From Bathynomus jamesi (taxonomy: Eukaryota > Arthropoda > Malacostraca > Isopoda > Cirolanidae): 64,000 nt of DNA. Both the position numbers and the translations under genes were made by a program. How positions within the stretch are numbered: the stretch's first letter is position 1; each line of letters starts with the position of its first letter. The stretch covers positions 111,001 through 175,000 of the forward strand of contig JAJOZX010003307.1 of the NCBI GenBank assembly GCA_023014485.1, read 5' to 3'. Below are positions 1-9,559 of this stretch, piece by piece. Below the pieces are notes generated by a model that had not been told where the DNA came from, ran no database searches, and worked only from the letters and a program-made list of their open reading frames with translations.

Positions 1-900
1 AAGGATCAGCACACTTCTGTTTCAGTTTTAAATGTTCCATGTTTGTACTCTGAAATCACAAAAGCACAAAGAAAATCCTGAAAAGAAAACAATGAACAAT
101 TAATGAATTAAATAAATTTTTATACATGTATTTAGTAAAAATAAATTAACTTTAACTTGAAGTCAGGAGTCAACTCTGTAAAGTTGACAGTACTTATATA
201 CTAGTTGGGCCTTTGGATCAGCGCTACTCCAGTAGATTTGGGGCTGTCGAGGGGTTTAACCCTGGTTGTCTTTTAAAAGACTTCTTTTGGCACAGGTCAC
301 AAAAAGGTTTTTGAACTAATAATGTTAAGTTGAACTAAGTCTTCACTGACACTATATCAGAACAGAACTTTTAAATAAATGAACTGACAAAAAAAATCTA
401 AAATTGAAGAATGATGCCAACTTCATTTATTTTTTATACATTGAACTAGTTATCAGCCACTTACAGCTTCTTGGGATTTTGTTGTACATGACTCAAGGTA
501 TTAATGTAAAAAAATTGAATTTTTTAGGAGAGGTATTTTTTTTTATTCAAGGTCAAAGGTCAACTTTTGAAGGGATTTTTTTATTTTTCACAGTAGAGAT
601 ATTTAACAAGAGACAATAAACAAGGGGCTACTAAAGAGCTTTAAAATGAGACCAAAATCAATGCTCTAGCTTTAATAGTTTTTTAGTTACACCATTTTGA
701 AAATAGTCATTTAACGCAAAAAAGGTCAAAATGTCACAACTTTGTGACCTTGTATCTCAGTAACCAAAGGTCAGTCAGCTCTAATAATTTGGAAATTTAA
801 GTTTGGCATGTATATCTGCTATTGTGCCAAGTATGAGCAAAATTGAAAGGGGTGAATGCAAAAAGTGCCATTTTGTGGCTGAGTTGACATGGAATGACCC
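1..900. mobile_element. right end of a truncated GGGTC-type long-TIR transposon
   Basis: The segment ends at 900 with GGAATGACCC, the complement of the GGGTCATTCC terminus that bounds the complete element at 5053-9301. Upstream (about 520-870) is noncoding DNA with repeated AGGTCAAAGGTCA-like motifs, which reappears in diverged form at about 24690-25030. The left part of the element lies outside the window and no transposase is visible in it; the small open frames at 404-619 are low-complexity and not convincing. The element ends inside a Tigger gene fragment that starts at 901. The left boundary is not defined. Confidence 0.45.
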
Positions 901-1284
901 CCATGCCATATTCAGTGGCGAGGTCCGAAACACGTGTTCCGCTTTCCCACTTTGAAATAAGTTCTTTTTTTAATTCAATTGTGGTTCTCACAGCTTTCCT
1001 TTTAGGTTTTTTTCCTTCACTACACTTCTTTGGGGGCCATGGTCACTTAATTTTAATAATAATATAAAAATAACACCAAAGAATAACGGTGGATTCACAA
1101 ACGTTTCACGGAGCTAAAAAAAAAAGCGATGCGCACCGAACGCTGGCTGGAGAGAAACTGACCGGCTTCTTTCGGTTCGGATATGAGGGAATGGTTCGTA
1201 TGCAAGGACAATTTTTCCTTGAAAAAGTTGTTCGTATACCGATTTGTTCGAATAGAGATGCGTTCATATATTGAGGTTCCACTG
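901..1284 (-). pseudogene. Tigger/pogo transposase 5' end, truncated
   Basis: Read on the minus strand, 1284 begins a Tigger-like terminal repeat (CAGTGGAACCTCAATATATG), followed by a leader and the start of a transposase near 1040. The peptide contains KRKAVRTTIELKKELI and SDLATEYGM, the Psq/CENP-B-type helix-turn-helix that binds Tigger TIRs. The start region is out of frame by one base near 1030, and the coding sequence stops abruptly at 901 where the GGGTC-type terminus begins, so only about 45 residues remain. Family known: Tc1/mariner superfamily, pogo/Tigger clade, DDE transposase. It is a dead fragment. Confidence 0.7.
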
Positions 1285-1286
1285 TA

Positions 1287-1635
1287 TAGTAGACTCGCAA
1301 CTTACACAGATTTTTCTTACGTGGTTTCAACTATACGTGGGTTATAATTTTACAATTTTGGTGCTTTAAGGCAGCGTACACATGTCTCACCCTCGTCTGC
1401 ATTCACAATGCCATGGAGGATGGCACTAACAAGTGTGTTATGGCATGCTGGAAGGAATTCAACATTGCCAGTTGCATCACTTTTGTGTTATAGGTATGTT
1501 ATACGTATAATAGAGTTACAATATATAGTGATTTAAAGGTGATTTAGGGGATTTTTTTTGGTTTCTGACTTTATTGGCTTTTGGCCTTAGCGGGGTCCCA
1601 GGAACGTAACCTCCACATAAGTTGCGAGTCTACTA
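1287..1635. mobile_element. TA-flanked MITE with TAGTAGACTCGCAAC termini
   Basis: The ends are inverted copies of TAGTAGACTCGCAACTTA (1287-1304 and about 1618-1635). TA dinucleotides flank both ends, as expected for a Tc1/mariner-type target duplication. There is no coding capacity. It directly abuts the Tigger TIR at 1284. Confidence 0.6.
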
Positions 1636-1643
1636 TATATATA

Positions 1644-2381
1644 CAGGTAGCCCTCGATTTACGCCGGGGTTAGGTCCTTGGGGGGACAGGCGCAAATGGA
1701 ACCCTTTATATAATGGAGTCAATGGGAAATCACAGGGTTAGGTTCCGGGCACCAAAAATTTTACCTAACCTTTTCAATACTGGAGTATTTAAAGCTCAGA
1801 AATAAACTTTTTTAATTAAAAAAAGTGTTTTATTTTTAACCTACATAAATATAATAAATAAAAAATAAATGAATACATAAAACAATTAAATTTTGTACAC
1901 TTACCTTCACATGTTTGGATCCCACACGTGGTCTTATAAGTGCCACTGTCAGGCCCCTGCATTGATGTTTTTTGACAGTGGCATAATGCAGAAGTTTTAG
2001 ATGGCTTTTGAAGGTCCTGGTTGAGGATCTTCTGTTGAAGGCCCTGGTTGAGAAGGTTGCCTTTTTTTGAAGAAAGAATCAAGTGTTGATTGCCTGGATT
2101 TCTTCCTCCTTTCTTTAACAATTTCAAAATAAGGGCTCAGGCTTGATATGACACTCCTTTTAACTGTGACACTCCTCTCCCAGTCGTGATCAATGTCACA
2201 GAGCTCATTAGTGAGGGACTCTACACTTGCATATACAGTTTATATATACAGTAGTTACATATTTTTACCATTTTTGACGATTTTAAATTTTTAATTTATA
2301 AAAAAATTGCAAAAATAAATATTCATGGCCTTGTGGATAGTGACTGGCGCTATTGCGAATCAGCGCAAAACGAGGGCTACC

Positions 2382-2383
<2 letters not shown>
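1644..2383 (-). mobile_element. internally deleted Tigger-like element
   Basis: The inverted termini are CAGGTAGCCCTCGATTTACG (left) and the complement of CAGGTAGCCCTCGTTTTGCG (right). They lie between a TA repeat on the left and a TG/TA repeat on the right. The interior keeps the 3' end of a Tigger-type transposase gene (1997-2225, minus) plus AT-rich DNA. The helix-turn-helix and DDE core are absent, so it could move only with transposase supplied in trans. Confidence 0.65.
1997..2225 (-). pseudogene. Tigger/pogo transposase C-terminal fragment with PIP-box-like tail
   Basis: The minus-strand frame ending at TAA 1997-1999 reads through an acidic segment (DIDHDWERS), then KERRKKSRQSTLDSFFKK and a Pro/Ser-rich tail. 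DxxWERS followed by basic residues is the usual end of TIGD/Tigger proteins. QSTLDSFF fits the PCNA-interacting peptide consensus (QxxLxxFF); pogo transposase is known to bind PCNA through its C-terminus. The frame is open for about 75 codons and then joins AT-rich DNA without the catalytic core. A longer open frame at 1816-2127 on the same strand is in a different register and is not the protein. Confidence 0.65.

Positions 2384-2420
<37 letters not shown>
2384..2420. repeat. (TG)n(TA)n microsatellite
   Basis: A simple TG then TA run. PLE-B pieces in this window are consistently embedded in TA-rich simple repeats, and one begins right after this run. Confidence 0.9.
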
Positions 2421-2540
2421 GAAAAATTATTTCACGAAAGTGACACGTGAAAAGTATTTATGATGAATAAAACCACGAAAGCGCTTGAGCACCCCTTTGT
2501 GTTTCTTTTTTCCTTCGTGGTTTTATTCATCATATATATA
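2421..2540. mobile_element. minimal PLE-B terminal hairpin
   Basis: The left half matches the start of the PLE-B terminal repeat (as at 28914 and 30032). The right half is the opposite-strand end of the same repeat (as at 46043-46106 and 52090-52145). They join at ACCACGAAAGCGC, making an inverted repeat of TGATGAATAAAACCACGA around a short spacer. This is the smallest version of the snapback structure seen at larger scale elsewhere in the window. TA-rich simple repeat continues to about 2582. Confidence 0.6.
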
Positions 2541-2989
2541 TATATTATATATATATATTAATTATATATATATTATATATATAAAATGATGATTGGTTAG
2601 GGGTAATTCCAGGACAGATCATGCAAAAAAAATGAAATTTTACACCACACCTCTTCCAATTTTCCTATAATTTGTTGTATAACATTACCTATACCAGTGA
2701 TGGCAAACCACTGACCAGCGGGTCAAGTACTGACCATGAGACAATTTTTAGTGACCCATGAGCTCTTATTTAAATAAAATATGACTTAAATTTTTAATAT
2801 TTTCTGCCTTACAGTTTTAAAATTATTTTAATTCTCCTACCAAAATAAATAGCTGATACACATTGAAACATTTTTAAACATATAGTATACATTTAAAAAC
2901 GTGTGTGTATGTATGACAACTTATAATTCATCCAATTCCCCCATACTATCAATTTGAAGATCTTCATTTATCATCTTTTCATTGGCAAT

Positions 2990-3923
2990 TTAGAAATGGA
3001 GTTAGTTGACTTCCAAGAAAGTGCAGTATGAAAGACTAAATTTATTGATCTTAATCTGAAGTTACAAGCAAAGGAATTGGAGTCATCAATTTTGGGTGTA
3101 ACCAGAGAACAACAATCAATAGAAAGAGTAGAGGGTGCTACTATAGTGTGTGGTCTATAAAGATATTTACACTATAGTGTGTGGTCTACAACATATTTAC
3201 AAATTCAATTACATTAAAACAAAAAATTTAAAGGACGAATAAAACAAACAATTCATTCTATAGGATATAATGCCCAGTTAGGTCAACTGTATGCCCTTGA
3301 CAATTGGTTAGATTAAGTTGTGATATTTTCAAGTTTTAATGAAAATATCACAACTTAACCTACCCAATTGTCAAGGGCATACAGTTGACCTAACTGGGCA
3401 TTCAGTTAACCTAACTGGGCATTATATCTCATAGAATGAATTGTTTGTTTTATTTGTCCTTTAATTTTTTGTTTTAATGTAATTGAACTAATATTTGTCT
3501 TCCTGATTCCCCCTTTTATAGTCAGCCTTTACCTCACATTCATCCCCAAAGATAAATTCAAGTCATTTCAGGTCACTTTAAATTCGTCAGGTCAGGTCAC
3601 TTCAGCACAATTTCTTTTGTAGGCTAAAGATATCTTTGTAGACCACACGCTATAGTAGCACTGAGTAGAGAATCTTAATTCTTGCAGAATGGAACTCTCT
3701 ACCAATTTCTTTTGCATCAATGAAAAAGCTAGCATTAGCTTTGCTAACAATGTTTGGTTCATCTTATTCATGTGAACAGTTGTTTTCCTCCATGAATTTC
3801 ATCAAATCCACCACTCAGAATCACCTTGGCACAGATATCAGTGGTGCATGTGAGAGACTAAAGACAACTAAATATAAACTTCAGATCAAAACATTAGCAG
3901 CTAAAATCCAAGTTTCTCACTAA
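2990..3923 (+). pseudogene. hAT (ZBED/GTF2I-repeat-like) transposase remnant
   Basis: The 3' part (3720-3923) encodes about 67 residues including FGSSYSCEQLFSSMNFIKS and a run ending before a TAA. S(Y)xCE(Q)LFSxMNxIK is the hATC dimerisation-domain signature of ZBED5/GTF2IRD2-type hAT proteins. Upstream coding from about 2990 contains in-frame stops and is split by the MITE at 3134-3662. No BED finger or catalytic region survives. Conserved cysteine and serine positions support the family; function is lost. Confidence 0.65.
3134..3662. mobile_element. foldback hAT MITE with 8-bp TSD GAGTAGAG
   Basis: GAGTAGAG occurs at 3126-3133 and at 3663-3670. Between them are TIRs GTGCTACTATAGTGTGTGGTC (left; its ACTATAGTGTGTGGTCTA part is repeated at 3171-3188) and a complementary right end. 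The interior is a large palindrome (about 3196-3490) whose arms share ACAATTCATTCTATAGG and GACAATTGG, with a small internal duplication in the right arm. An 8-bp TSD indicates hAT. It lies inside the hAT/ZBED pseudogene, so it is the younger insertion. Confidence 0.8.
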
Positions 3924-4438
3924 AAATAGTAAATAAAATTATTATGACCCAATTTTGTTTTTTTAAAAATCAAAAGTAACTAAAATGACCTGCCAGCAAA
4001 AAAGGTTCACTACCACCAAAAAACCCGAAATTTCAAGTTTTAGATTGATCAAACTTGTGGTTCAAAAGTTATGGCCCTTCCAACTTTCGGGTGTTCTCAA
4101 GAACCCCCAAATTACAAATTACTATATCTTAGCCCCTAATTGAGATAGAAGAATGATTCAAATTGCATTTGAAAGGTAATTTGTCAAATATTAAATGAGT
4201 ATAGACATGGATAGCAGCTTAGTTGAGGAGTAAAGAAGTTGACAATTTGTATTATTAAAGCGGGGTTTTACCCCTACCTCAATGGATTTTTTAAAAATTC
4301 TCATATCAGATTAAGCTCAAACTCTATCTGTTTAAGTGGCATTTAAGAAATTGCTGTGTATTTAGGTGTAAATTGTGTGTTTTGAGATTTGAATAGCGAT
4401 AACTTCACTGAAAAAAATATTTTCATTTTTATAATAAT

Positions 4439-4945
4439 TTGTTGGTATTTCTTTACTATTACACCAGTCTCCGGTAGAAAGTTTTAAAAGCTGGTTTTCA
4501 ATGTTTTTCAATGTGCTGAATTAAAAAAATGATACTCATTTTCGTCGCAAATGATTTGTTAGAGTTATTGAAGCTTTTTTAATTTTTTATAATTTTGGAT
4601 AATGTTAGGGGTTAAGTTTGCTTAGGTTGTTTTAAGTTTGGCCAATTTTGAAGGTGAAATTTATGTTTTTCCTATGGTTTTTGATGTGTTTTGTATTAAT
4701 CTGACTTTCAAAATCTTCGGAAACCACTCATTTTTGTGATTCTCCCCACCCAAAAACTCCCAGTTCCCACTGGGGGTCTCCCAGGTAAAAAAGGGTAGAA
4801 AGTTTTAAAAGCTTTAAGCTTCAATAACTCTCTAACAAATCATTTGCGACAGAAATGAGCATCATTTTTTAATTCAGCACATTGAAAACCAGCTTTTAAA
4901 ACTTTCTACTGGAGACTGGTGTAATAGTAAATATTTACCAATTTG
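4439..4945. repeat. foldback (long inverted repeat) element
   Basis: The ends are long complementary arms of about 130 bp. The left arm contains TTACTATTACACCAGTCTCC and GTAGAAAGTTTTAAAAGC; the right arm, at about 4800-4945, has their complements in reverse order. The spacer has no coding capacity. It probably represents a nonautonomous DNA transposon; the superfamily is not assigned because no clear TSD was seen. Confidence 0.65.
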
Positions 4946-5869
4946 TCACCTTCATTTAATTTAATTTTTTTCCTGAAAAGTATGCTGCCTTATATGTAAC
5001 TACCAGTACGTATTTAATTGTAAATTTGTTTCAAGAATGAAACAAAAAATTTGGGTCATTCCATGCCAAATCAACAGGCCCTTGTCCTTGACCATCTCAG
5101 ATTTGCTTCAAACTTGGTAGATTTATTGCCCCTCTAGAGTAACTAAGTCATACAAAATTTCAGACATCTAAGTCCCATGGTTCTGGAGAAATGGCCCCTC
5201 AAATTTTGCAGTTTTGGGCTAATTTTGGCATGACTTGGGTCCACAAAAATGGACATAACTCCTTGAATATTTGTCTTATTGACATGATCTTTGTGCCATT
5301 TGAAAGCTCTTTGTCTGCTCTACATGTTAATATAAGTTAGCTAACTGGCTACAGGTGAATGATATAAGTTATATTTTTATTTGAAGTATTGAGATTAAGT
5401 TTTCAACAAACACCTGTCATTGAAATTTGCTCAAATTGTGCTCAGTTTCTATGGACTATTGACATTCTCTGTGTAAAATTTCATTCTGGGGAACTAGGAA
5501 GCTGAGTTAGAGGTGTTCAAATGAACAGGGTCATTGGCAAAATTCAATGTTTTTTCCTGCTATGGTCATTGGTGGCTATGCCACTACCAACTGTTTTTTT
5601 ATTTTAACAGTTGGTAGCCCCATCGCCTAAGGGGCCACTCCTGATAGCTCAGCAGGTCAAGCCACAGGTCCCAACCACCCACCCTTCACTTTGATGCCTT
5701 TGTTTTGTGGGTTTCCTTGTTGTGGTTCCCAAGCCATCAGTGGGTTTCTTAACTGGATCTCAAGCCGTACAGTCTTTCAAAAATGTTTTTACAGTTTAAA
5801 AGTTCTGTATAGCAAGAGGTTTATTTTTGTTCCACAATTTGTGATGCCTTTTCCATTTCAGTTTCTTTG

Positions 5870-6838
5870 AGTCTGTAAGTCCTTCCAGTGGTGGTCATTG
5901 GATCCACAACAGTAAGAATTTCTGATTTATGCAGTACCAAAATATCTGGTCTTTATGGATAAGTGAATGAACAAGAAGGGCCTTTAGGTGTCAAGAAACT
6001 GAGTTTCACTTCTTCACTATCTGTGTAAGTTTCAAGGACGCATGCCAACCACCACTCATTATTATAGACAGCTGTGACAAATCCTCTGATGTCCTCAAAC
6101 TGGATATCATTTTCTTGTTTTGTAACTCTTAACTCTTTTTCCTTCTTGACTCCTTGAAAATGTCTTCACTTCCAGTTCTCCCTGAGACACGAACAATTCT
6201 GTGTTCCTGGAATTGTACTTGCATTGTTGAATCTCTCTTCCAAGCCGCACCCTTGTTTCATCCATTCATCATTGGATGAATACAAAAAGTTAATCCCTGG
6301 AATATGAACTCTAGGGTTATGACATTTTTATAACCTCATGTTCCTGTATCATAAATCTATGAACTTTTGCCCCCTGACAATGAAAATAACAGTTTTTTCG
6401 ATATATTTTGAAAAAACTTCACCCCAAAATAAAAAATAAAAAATTAATAAAATAATAAATATTGGTTGCTCCTTGGTATAGCTATTGCAGATGGGTCTCT
6501 GTTCCAGTGATTTTCCAGAGTATTTAGTGCTTTTCGGTATTGTTGCAAGATATTGGACGATTTATGATAATCATCAGGTAACCAATCTAGAATGGTGCAA
6601 TGCAGCTGTCTCGAATATACTAATATACTATATTTGCTTTCGGGGTGACATTTTTTTTTAATTCTGAAGAATTAGGCCCTTTTTTATTGTTTTCAAGCAA
6701 AAGTTCATCGATTGATGATACAGGAAACAATATTTATGACAAAAAATTAAAAAGTCATAACCCTAATGATCTCTTCCATATTCAAAGAGCTGTCTTGGTG
6801 TCATGATTTGGTCATTGTAGGGCTGCTGCAGGCTGGCT
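5870..6838 (-). pseudogene. GGGTC-1 transposase C-terminal region, frameshifted and interrupted
   Basis: Downstream of the frameshift, the minus strand continues with ARASLQQP and TPRQLFEY, and is then cut by the MITE at 6312-6765. After it (about 6250-5880) a frame reads FVTAVYNNEWWLACVLE and LSFLTPKGP. GGGTC-2 and GGGTC-3 have corresponding segments with a W-x-G-I pattern. A (F/Y)VxxxYxxxWWxxxV core followed by a VxFLxPxG strand resembles a small SH3/Tudor-like barrel; this is an inference from pattern only. Stops and indels make it a pseudogene. Confidence 0.5.
6312..6765. mobile_element. foldback hAT MITE, TAGGGTTATGAC termini
   Basis: The ends TAGGGTTATGAC and GTCATAACCCTA are inverted, and homology between the two halves continues inward (TTCCTGTATCAT, GAACTTTTGC). 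The flanks are ATGAACTC (6304-6311) and ATGATCTC (6766-6773), an 8-bp TSD with one mismatch. It sits in the 3' coding part of GGGTC-1. The TAGGG start and 8-bp TSD match the TAGGGTGG hAT-like families in this window. Confidence 0.7.
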
Positions 6839-7816
6839 CTAGCAGCTAGTCTCTTCCACAGTGCCACCCACACCATCACATGGTCCTTTCCCATGTGAGG
6901 TGGCAAAAAAGTGCCACTCTGCTTTCATCCCAAAATCAGCTGTATGGCTGCACAAATTGGCAAAGTTCTTGTAATTTTTGTATTGAGCAGCAGCTCCATC
7001 TGAGAAGTAGATCATCTGAACAATATCAAATTCAAAATCAGCTTTCAGAAAGTCTATCAACTTCCTTTGATACAAATGAACTGCTACTGTGTCATGATGG
7101 AGACAATCTGAGATCACTACCACATTAATGTGCTTCAGGTCTTCTCCATCCCTGTAGTAGCACACAAAGGGATGTAGTGTGGCTTGGGCATTATTCCAAT
7201 GGAATCCTTGGGCTGCATCTTGTAAAATAAATGAATAGTTCTCTGCAAAATCTCCAAGAACTAATACTTCTCCCTTCTTCAAGGATTCTTTCCTCTCTGA
7301 GCAGAATGCAGACTGTTCTTTGGCAATAAAATCACCCCTCTTGAGAACTTGAAGGCTTGTACAAAATGCTTCAATGAATTCATCTGCTGATTTTGACACT
7401 GTTTCCAGGGTGGTTCTATCTGTTGATAACCACTGCTTATACTGCACTTCATCAATCATGTTGTTATTGAAAACTTCCGCCAAAAACTGCTCAAAATCTG
7501 CTATCAGATGACTGCAATTTGAACACTGACTTAAGTAGCAGTCTGCTGATGTTGGATTGCACGTAACTGCAGTCAAACATTGATGGTAATCTGTCAAATG
7601 AAAGTTTTCCTCTTTTGTAAGAGCAGGTAGTCCTGTTCCAACAATCATGAGTTTCGTGTTTTGATGGATTGTGCAAACACACACAGTGTGTGTTCCACTG
7701 GCACCTGGTAGGACACATTCTTTAGGCCTGAGATCAGCAAACTTTGAGAAACTGATTATAACTTCAGGATTCTTGGACTTGAACAGCTGATAAACCTCTT
7801 TTAAATTGCAGAGCAT
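6839..7816 (-). CDS. GGGTC-1 putative DDE/D transposase, catalytic ORF
   Basis: The 325-codon ORF has these landmarks in order: GTHTVCVCTIHQN, a Cys-rich segment (TCN..DCYLSQCSNC) likely to bind zinc, QYKQWLSTDR, GDFAENYSFILQDAAQGFHW, ISDCLHHDT, MIYFSDGAAAQYKN, WHFFATSHGKGPCDGVGG. The acidic residues in GDF, FSDG and CDG are spaced like an RNase H-fold DDE/D triad; the triad is inferred. All motifs recur in the copies at 9970-10491 and 53672-54336. The annotated stop follows a one-base insertion just after GGTV; in the shifted register a downstream segment matches ARASLQ in GGGTC-3. This copy is therefore probably inactive. I do not recognise a named superfamily with certainty. Confidence 0.7.
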   Translation of the reverse strand: MLCNLKEVYQLFKSKNPEVIISFSKFADLRPKECVLPGASGTHTVCVCTIHQNTKLMIVGTGLPALTKEENFHLTDYHQCLTAVTCNPTSADCYLSQCSNCSHLIADFEQFLAEVFNNNMIDEVQYKQWLSTDRTTLETVSKSADEFIEAFCTSLQVLKRGDFIAKEQSAFCSERKESLKKGEVLVLGDFAENYSFILQDAAQGFHWNNAQATLHPFVCYYRDGEDLKHINVVVISDCLHHDTVAVHLYQRKLIDFLKADFEFDIVQMIYFSDGAAAQYKNYKNFANLCSHTADFGMKAEWHFFATSHGKGPCDGVGGTVEETSC

Positions 7817-8615
7817 CAGGTGCTTTTGTTCTTGAACTCTGACCTTGTTTCAGGACTGTCTTAAAGTCCTTTTTCCCAGGCATAATCTGGCTCACTTCTT
7901 GGCTCTTGTAAAATTTAGCAACTTCATCCACTGTCTCTTGTGGAAACAAGCTTTCTCTTTTGTTTGGCAGTGACAAAATTCCTTTTTCTTTAACAAGCTT
8001 CTTAGCTTGTCTTGCCATGTAATTAGTGGCACCAAATTCTTCAACTTTTGCAATACTCCAGCTTTTTGGCAGGATTGTCAAGATTTGAACTTTTTCACTT
8101 CTTTTTTCACTAATTGCAAACTTTTCTTTCAACTGGGTAATGATTTCTGATTCATCAGAATTAACTTGCTTTTCTGAAGTGGATCCTTCTTCAATTTTAG
8201 AACTGGGTGAGATAAGTTTAAGTTTCTTTGAAATCCTTTTCTGTATTTTCTCTGCTTTCTTTTGTCCATATCCGAACTGTCTGTTAAGCTTTCGGTGTTT
8301 AACTGGTGATTCACCAATTACTGACAGAGACTCATTCAGTGACTGTAATTCACTTTCTGGAGAAACAAAAACATCCCCAGAACACTCTAGTTGCTGTTCA
8401 GAAGACACAGGTGCAGCATCTGAAGACTCACTGGATGAAGATGATGATCTAGTCTCTGGCAATTTTTTCTGACCAGGAATTATTCCAGATTTAGGGAATT
8501 TTTCAGCAAATGTTTTGGAAACTTTTCTCAGTCCTTTTTTTACAGGTTTTTCATGCAGGTTGAAAGGGTCACAGCATGATGTCTGACTCACTTGAAACTT
8601 CGCTGCCGCATCCAT
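7764..8615 (-). CDS. GGGTC-1 putative transposase, N-terminal ORF
   Basis: An open frame of 283 codons on the minus strand begins at 8615. The first about 170 residues are low-complexity and basic/acidic (Ser-rich, KKxxKxxKK stretches, likely nuclear targeting). From about residue 180 the protein becomes conserved: ATNYMARQAKKLVKEKG, then VAKFYKSQEVSQIMPGKKD. The same block, FYESEEVSRMCPGQKD, occurs in GGGTC-3. The frame is lost near 7790-7816, where the next ORF continues the protein, so a single-base indel probably separates them. The function is unassigned; by position it would bind TIRs or be a regulatory N-domain. Confidence 0.7.
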   Translation of the reverse strand: MDAAAKFQVSQTSCCDPFNLHEKPVKKGLRKVSKTFAEKFPKSGIIPGQKKLPETRSSSSSSESSDAAPVSSEQQLECSGDVFVSPESELQSLNESLSVIGESPVKHRKLNRQFGYGQKKAEKIQKRISKKLKLISPSSKIEEGSTSEKQVNSDESEIITQLKEKFAISEKRSEKVQILTILPKSWSIAKVEEFGATNYMARQAKKLVKEKGILSLPNKRESLFPQETVDEVAKFYKSQEVSQIMPGKKDFKTVLKQGQSSRTKAPDALQFKRGLSAVQVQES

Positions 8616-9559
8616 TTCTGCACAACTCGCTTAAGTTCCTGAAACAGTGAAAAACTGATTGGAAAGTGAATAAACATATAGTTAGTTAAAGTTGGATTTC
8701 ATGCCACTAGCACTACCAAGCAATATGGATGAGCTTTGAGCATGGAATGCAATTTAGGTACACTTAAAAATTTGAAAAAAAAAAAAAAAAAAAGAATTTC
8801 GCCGATGACCCTGTTCATTTGAACACCTCTAACTCAGCTTTCCAGTTGTTCCCCAGAATGAAATTTTACACAGAGAATGTCAATAGTCCATAGAAACAGT
8901 GAGCACAATTTGAACAAATTTCAACGACAGGTGTTTGTTGAAAACTTAATCTCAATATTTCAAATAAAAATAACTCTTATAACATTCACCTGTAGCCAGT
9001 TAGCTAACTTACATTAACATGTAGAGCAGACAAAGAGCTTTCAAATGGTGCAAAGATCATGTCAATAGGACAAATATTCAAGGAGTTATGGCCATTTTTG
9101 TGGACCCCAGTCATGCCAAAATTAGCCCAAAACCCCAAAATTCCAGGGGCCATTTCTCCGGAACCATGGAACCTAGAGGTCTGCAATTTTGCATGACTTA
9201 GTTACTCTAGAGGGGTAATACATTTACCAAGTTTGAAGCAAATCTGAGATGCTCATGGTAATTTTGCTCAAAAATCATGTTGATTTGGTGTGGAATGACC
9301 CAATTTATTTTGAATTATTAGCAACTACATTTTTTTTTGTTCTAAAATGTATACAGAGTACAAAACATGTACAGGAACTTAGAAGTACAAGCATCAACTG
9401 CATGAGTATAATATACTGTACTAAAAACTTTTATGGCTCCACTAATTTGATCTCTTTTGGATGGAAAGAGTAGGCAATTTTAATACCACACATGATATTT
9501 GGATTGGACATAGGTTGAATCATTTTGCTTTGTCTTGCCCAGCAAATATCTTCCTTCTC

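Larger units (their letters stand above)
2695..4017 (+). mobile_element. decayed hAT/ZBED-like element with nested MITE
   Basis: The left end CAGTGATGGCAAACC and the complement of the right end (GGTGGTAGTGAACC) are similar, imperfect hAT-type termini. The interior is a ZBED/GTF2I-repeat-like hAT pseudogene, cut by an unrelated MITE at 3134-3662. No clear TSD was found, which fits its decayed state. The flanking DNA on both sides (2583-2690 and 4020-4430) appears to be one older AT-rich repeat; its left part begins GGGGTAATTCCAGG and may be another GGGTC-type terminus. Confidence 0.5.
5053..9301 (-). mobile_element. GGGTC-1: complete long-TIR DNA transposon
   Basis: It starts GGGTCATTCCATGCCAAATC at 5053 and ends with the complement at 9301. 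The terminal inverted repeats are about 0.5 kb (5053-5545 and 8794-9301), extremely long for a cut-and-paste element. AATTT at 5048-5052 and 9302-9306 is a possible 5-bp TSD. One gene runs on the minus strand: an N-terminal ORF, a catalytic ORF, and a frameshifted C-terminal region to about 5870. A MITE at 6312-6765 interrupts the 3' part. About 5560-5870 is noncoding. The 4-5-bp TSD and long TIR are compatible with Sola-like superfamilies but I cannot confirm that. Confidence 0.8.

Noticed and set aside
404..619. 71-codon open frame near the left edge
   Set aside because: Low-complexity Phe/Ile-rich translation of T-runs inside a transposon end.
1816..2127. 103-codon open frame on the minus strand
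   Set aside because: Out of register with the Tigger C-terminal frame that occupies the same DNA.
5560..5870. Possible tRNA-like element (GATAGCTCAGCAGGTCAAG near 5643)
   Set aside because: A short B/A-box-like stretch is present but no cloverleaf could be folded by eye; insufficient for a tRNA or SINE call.
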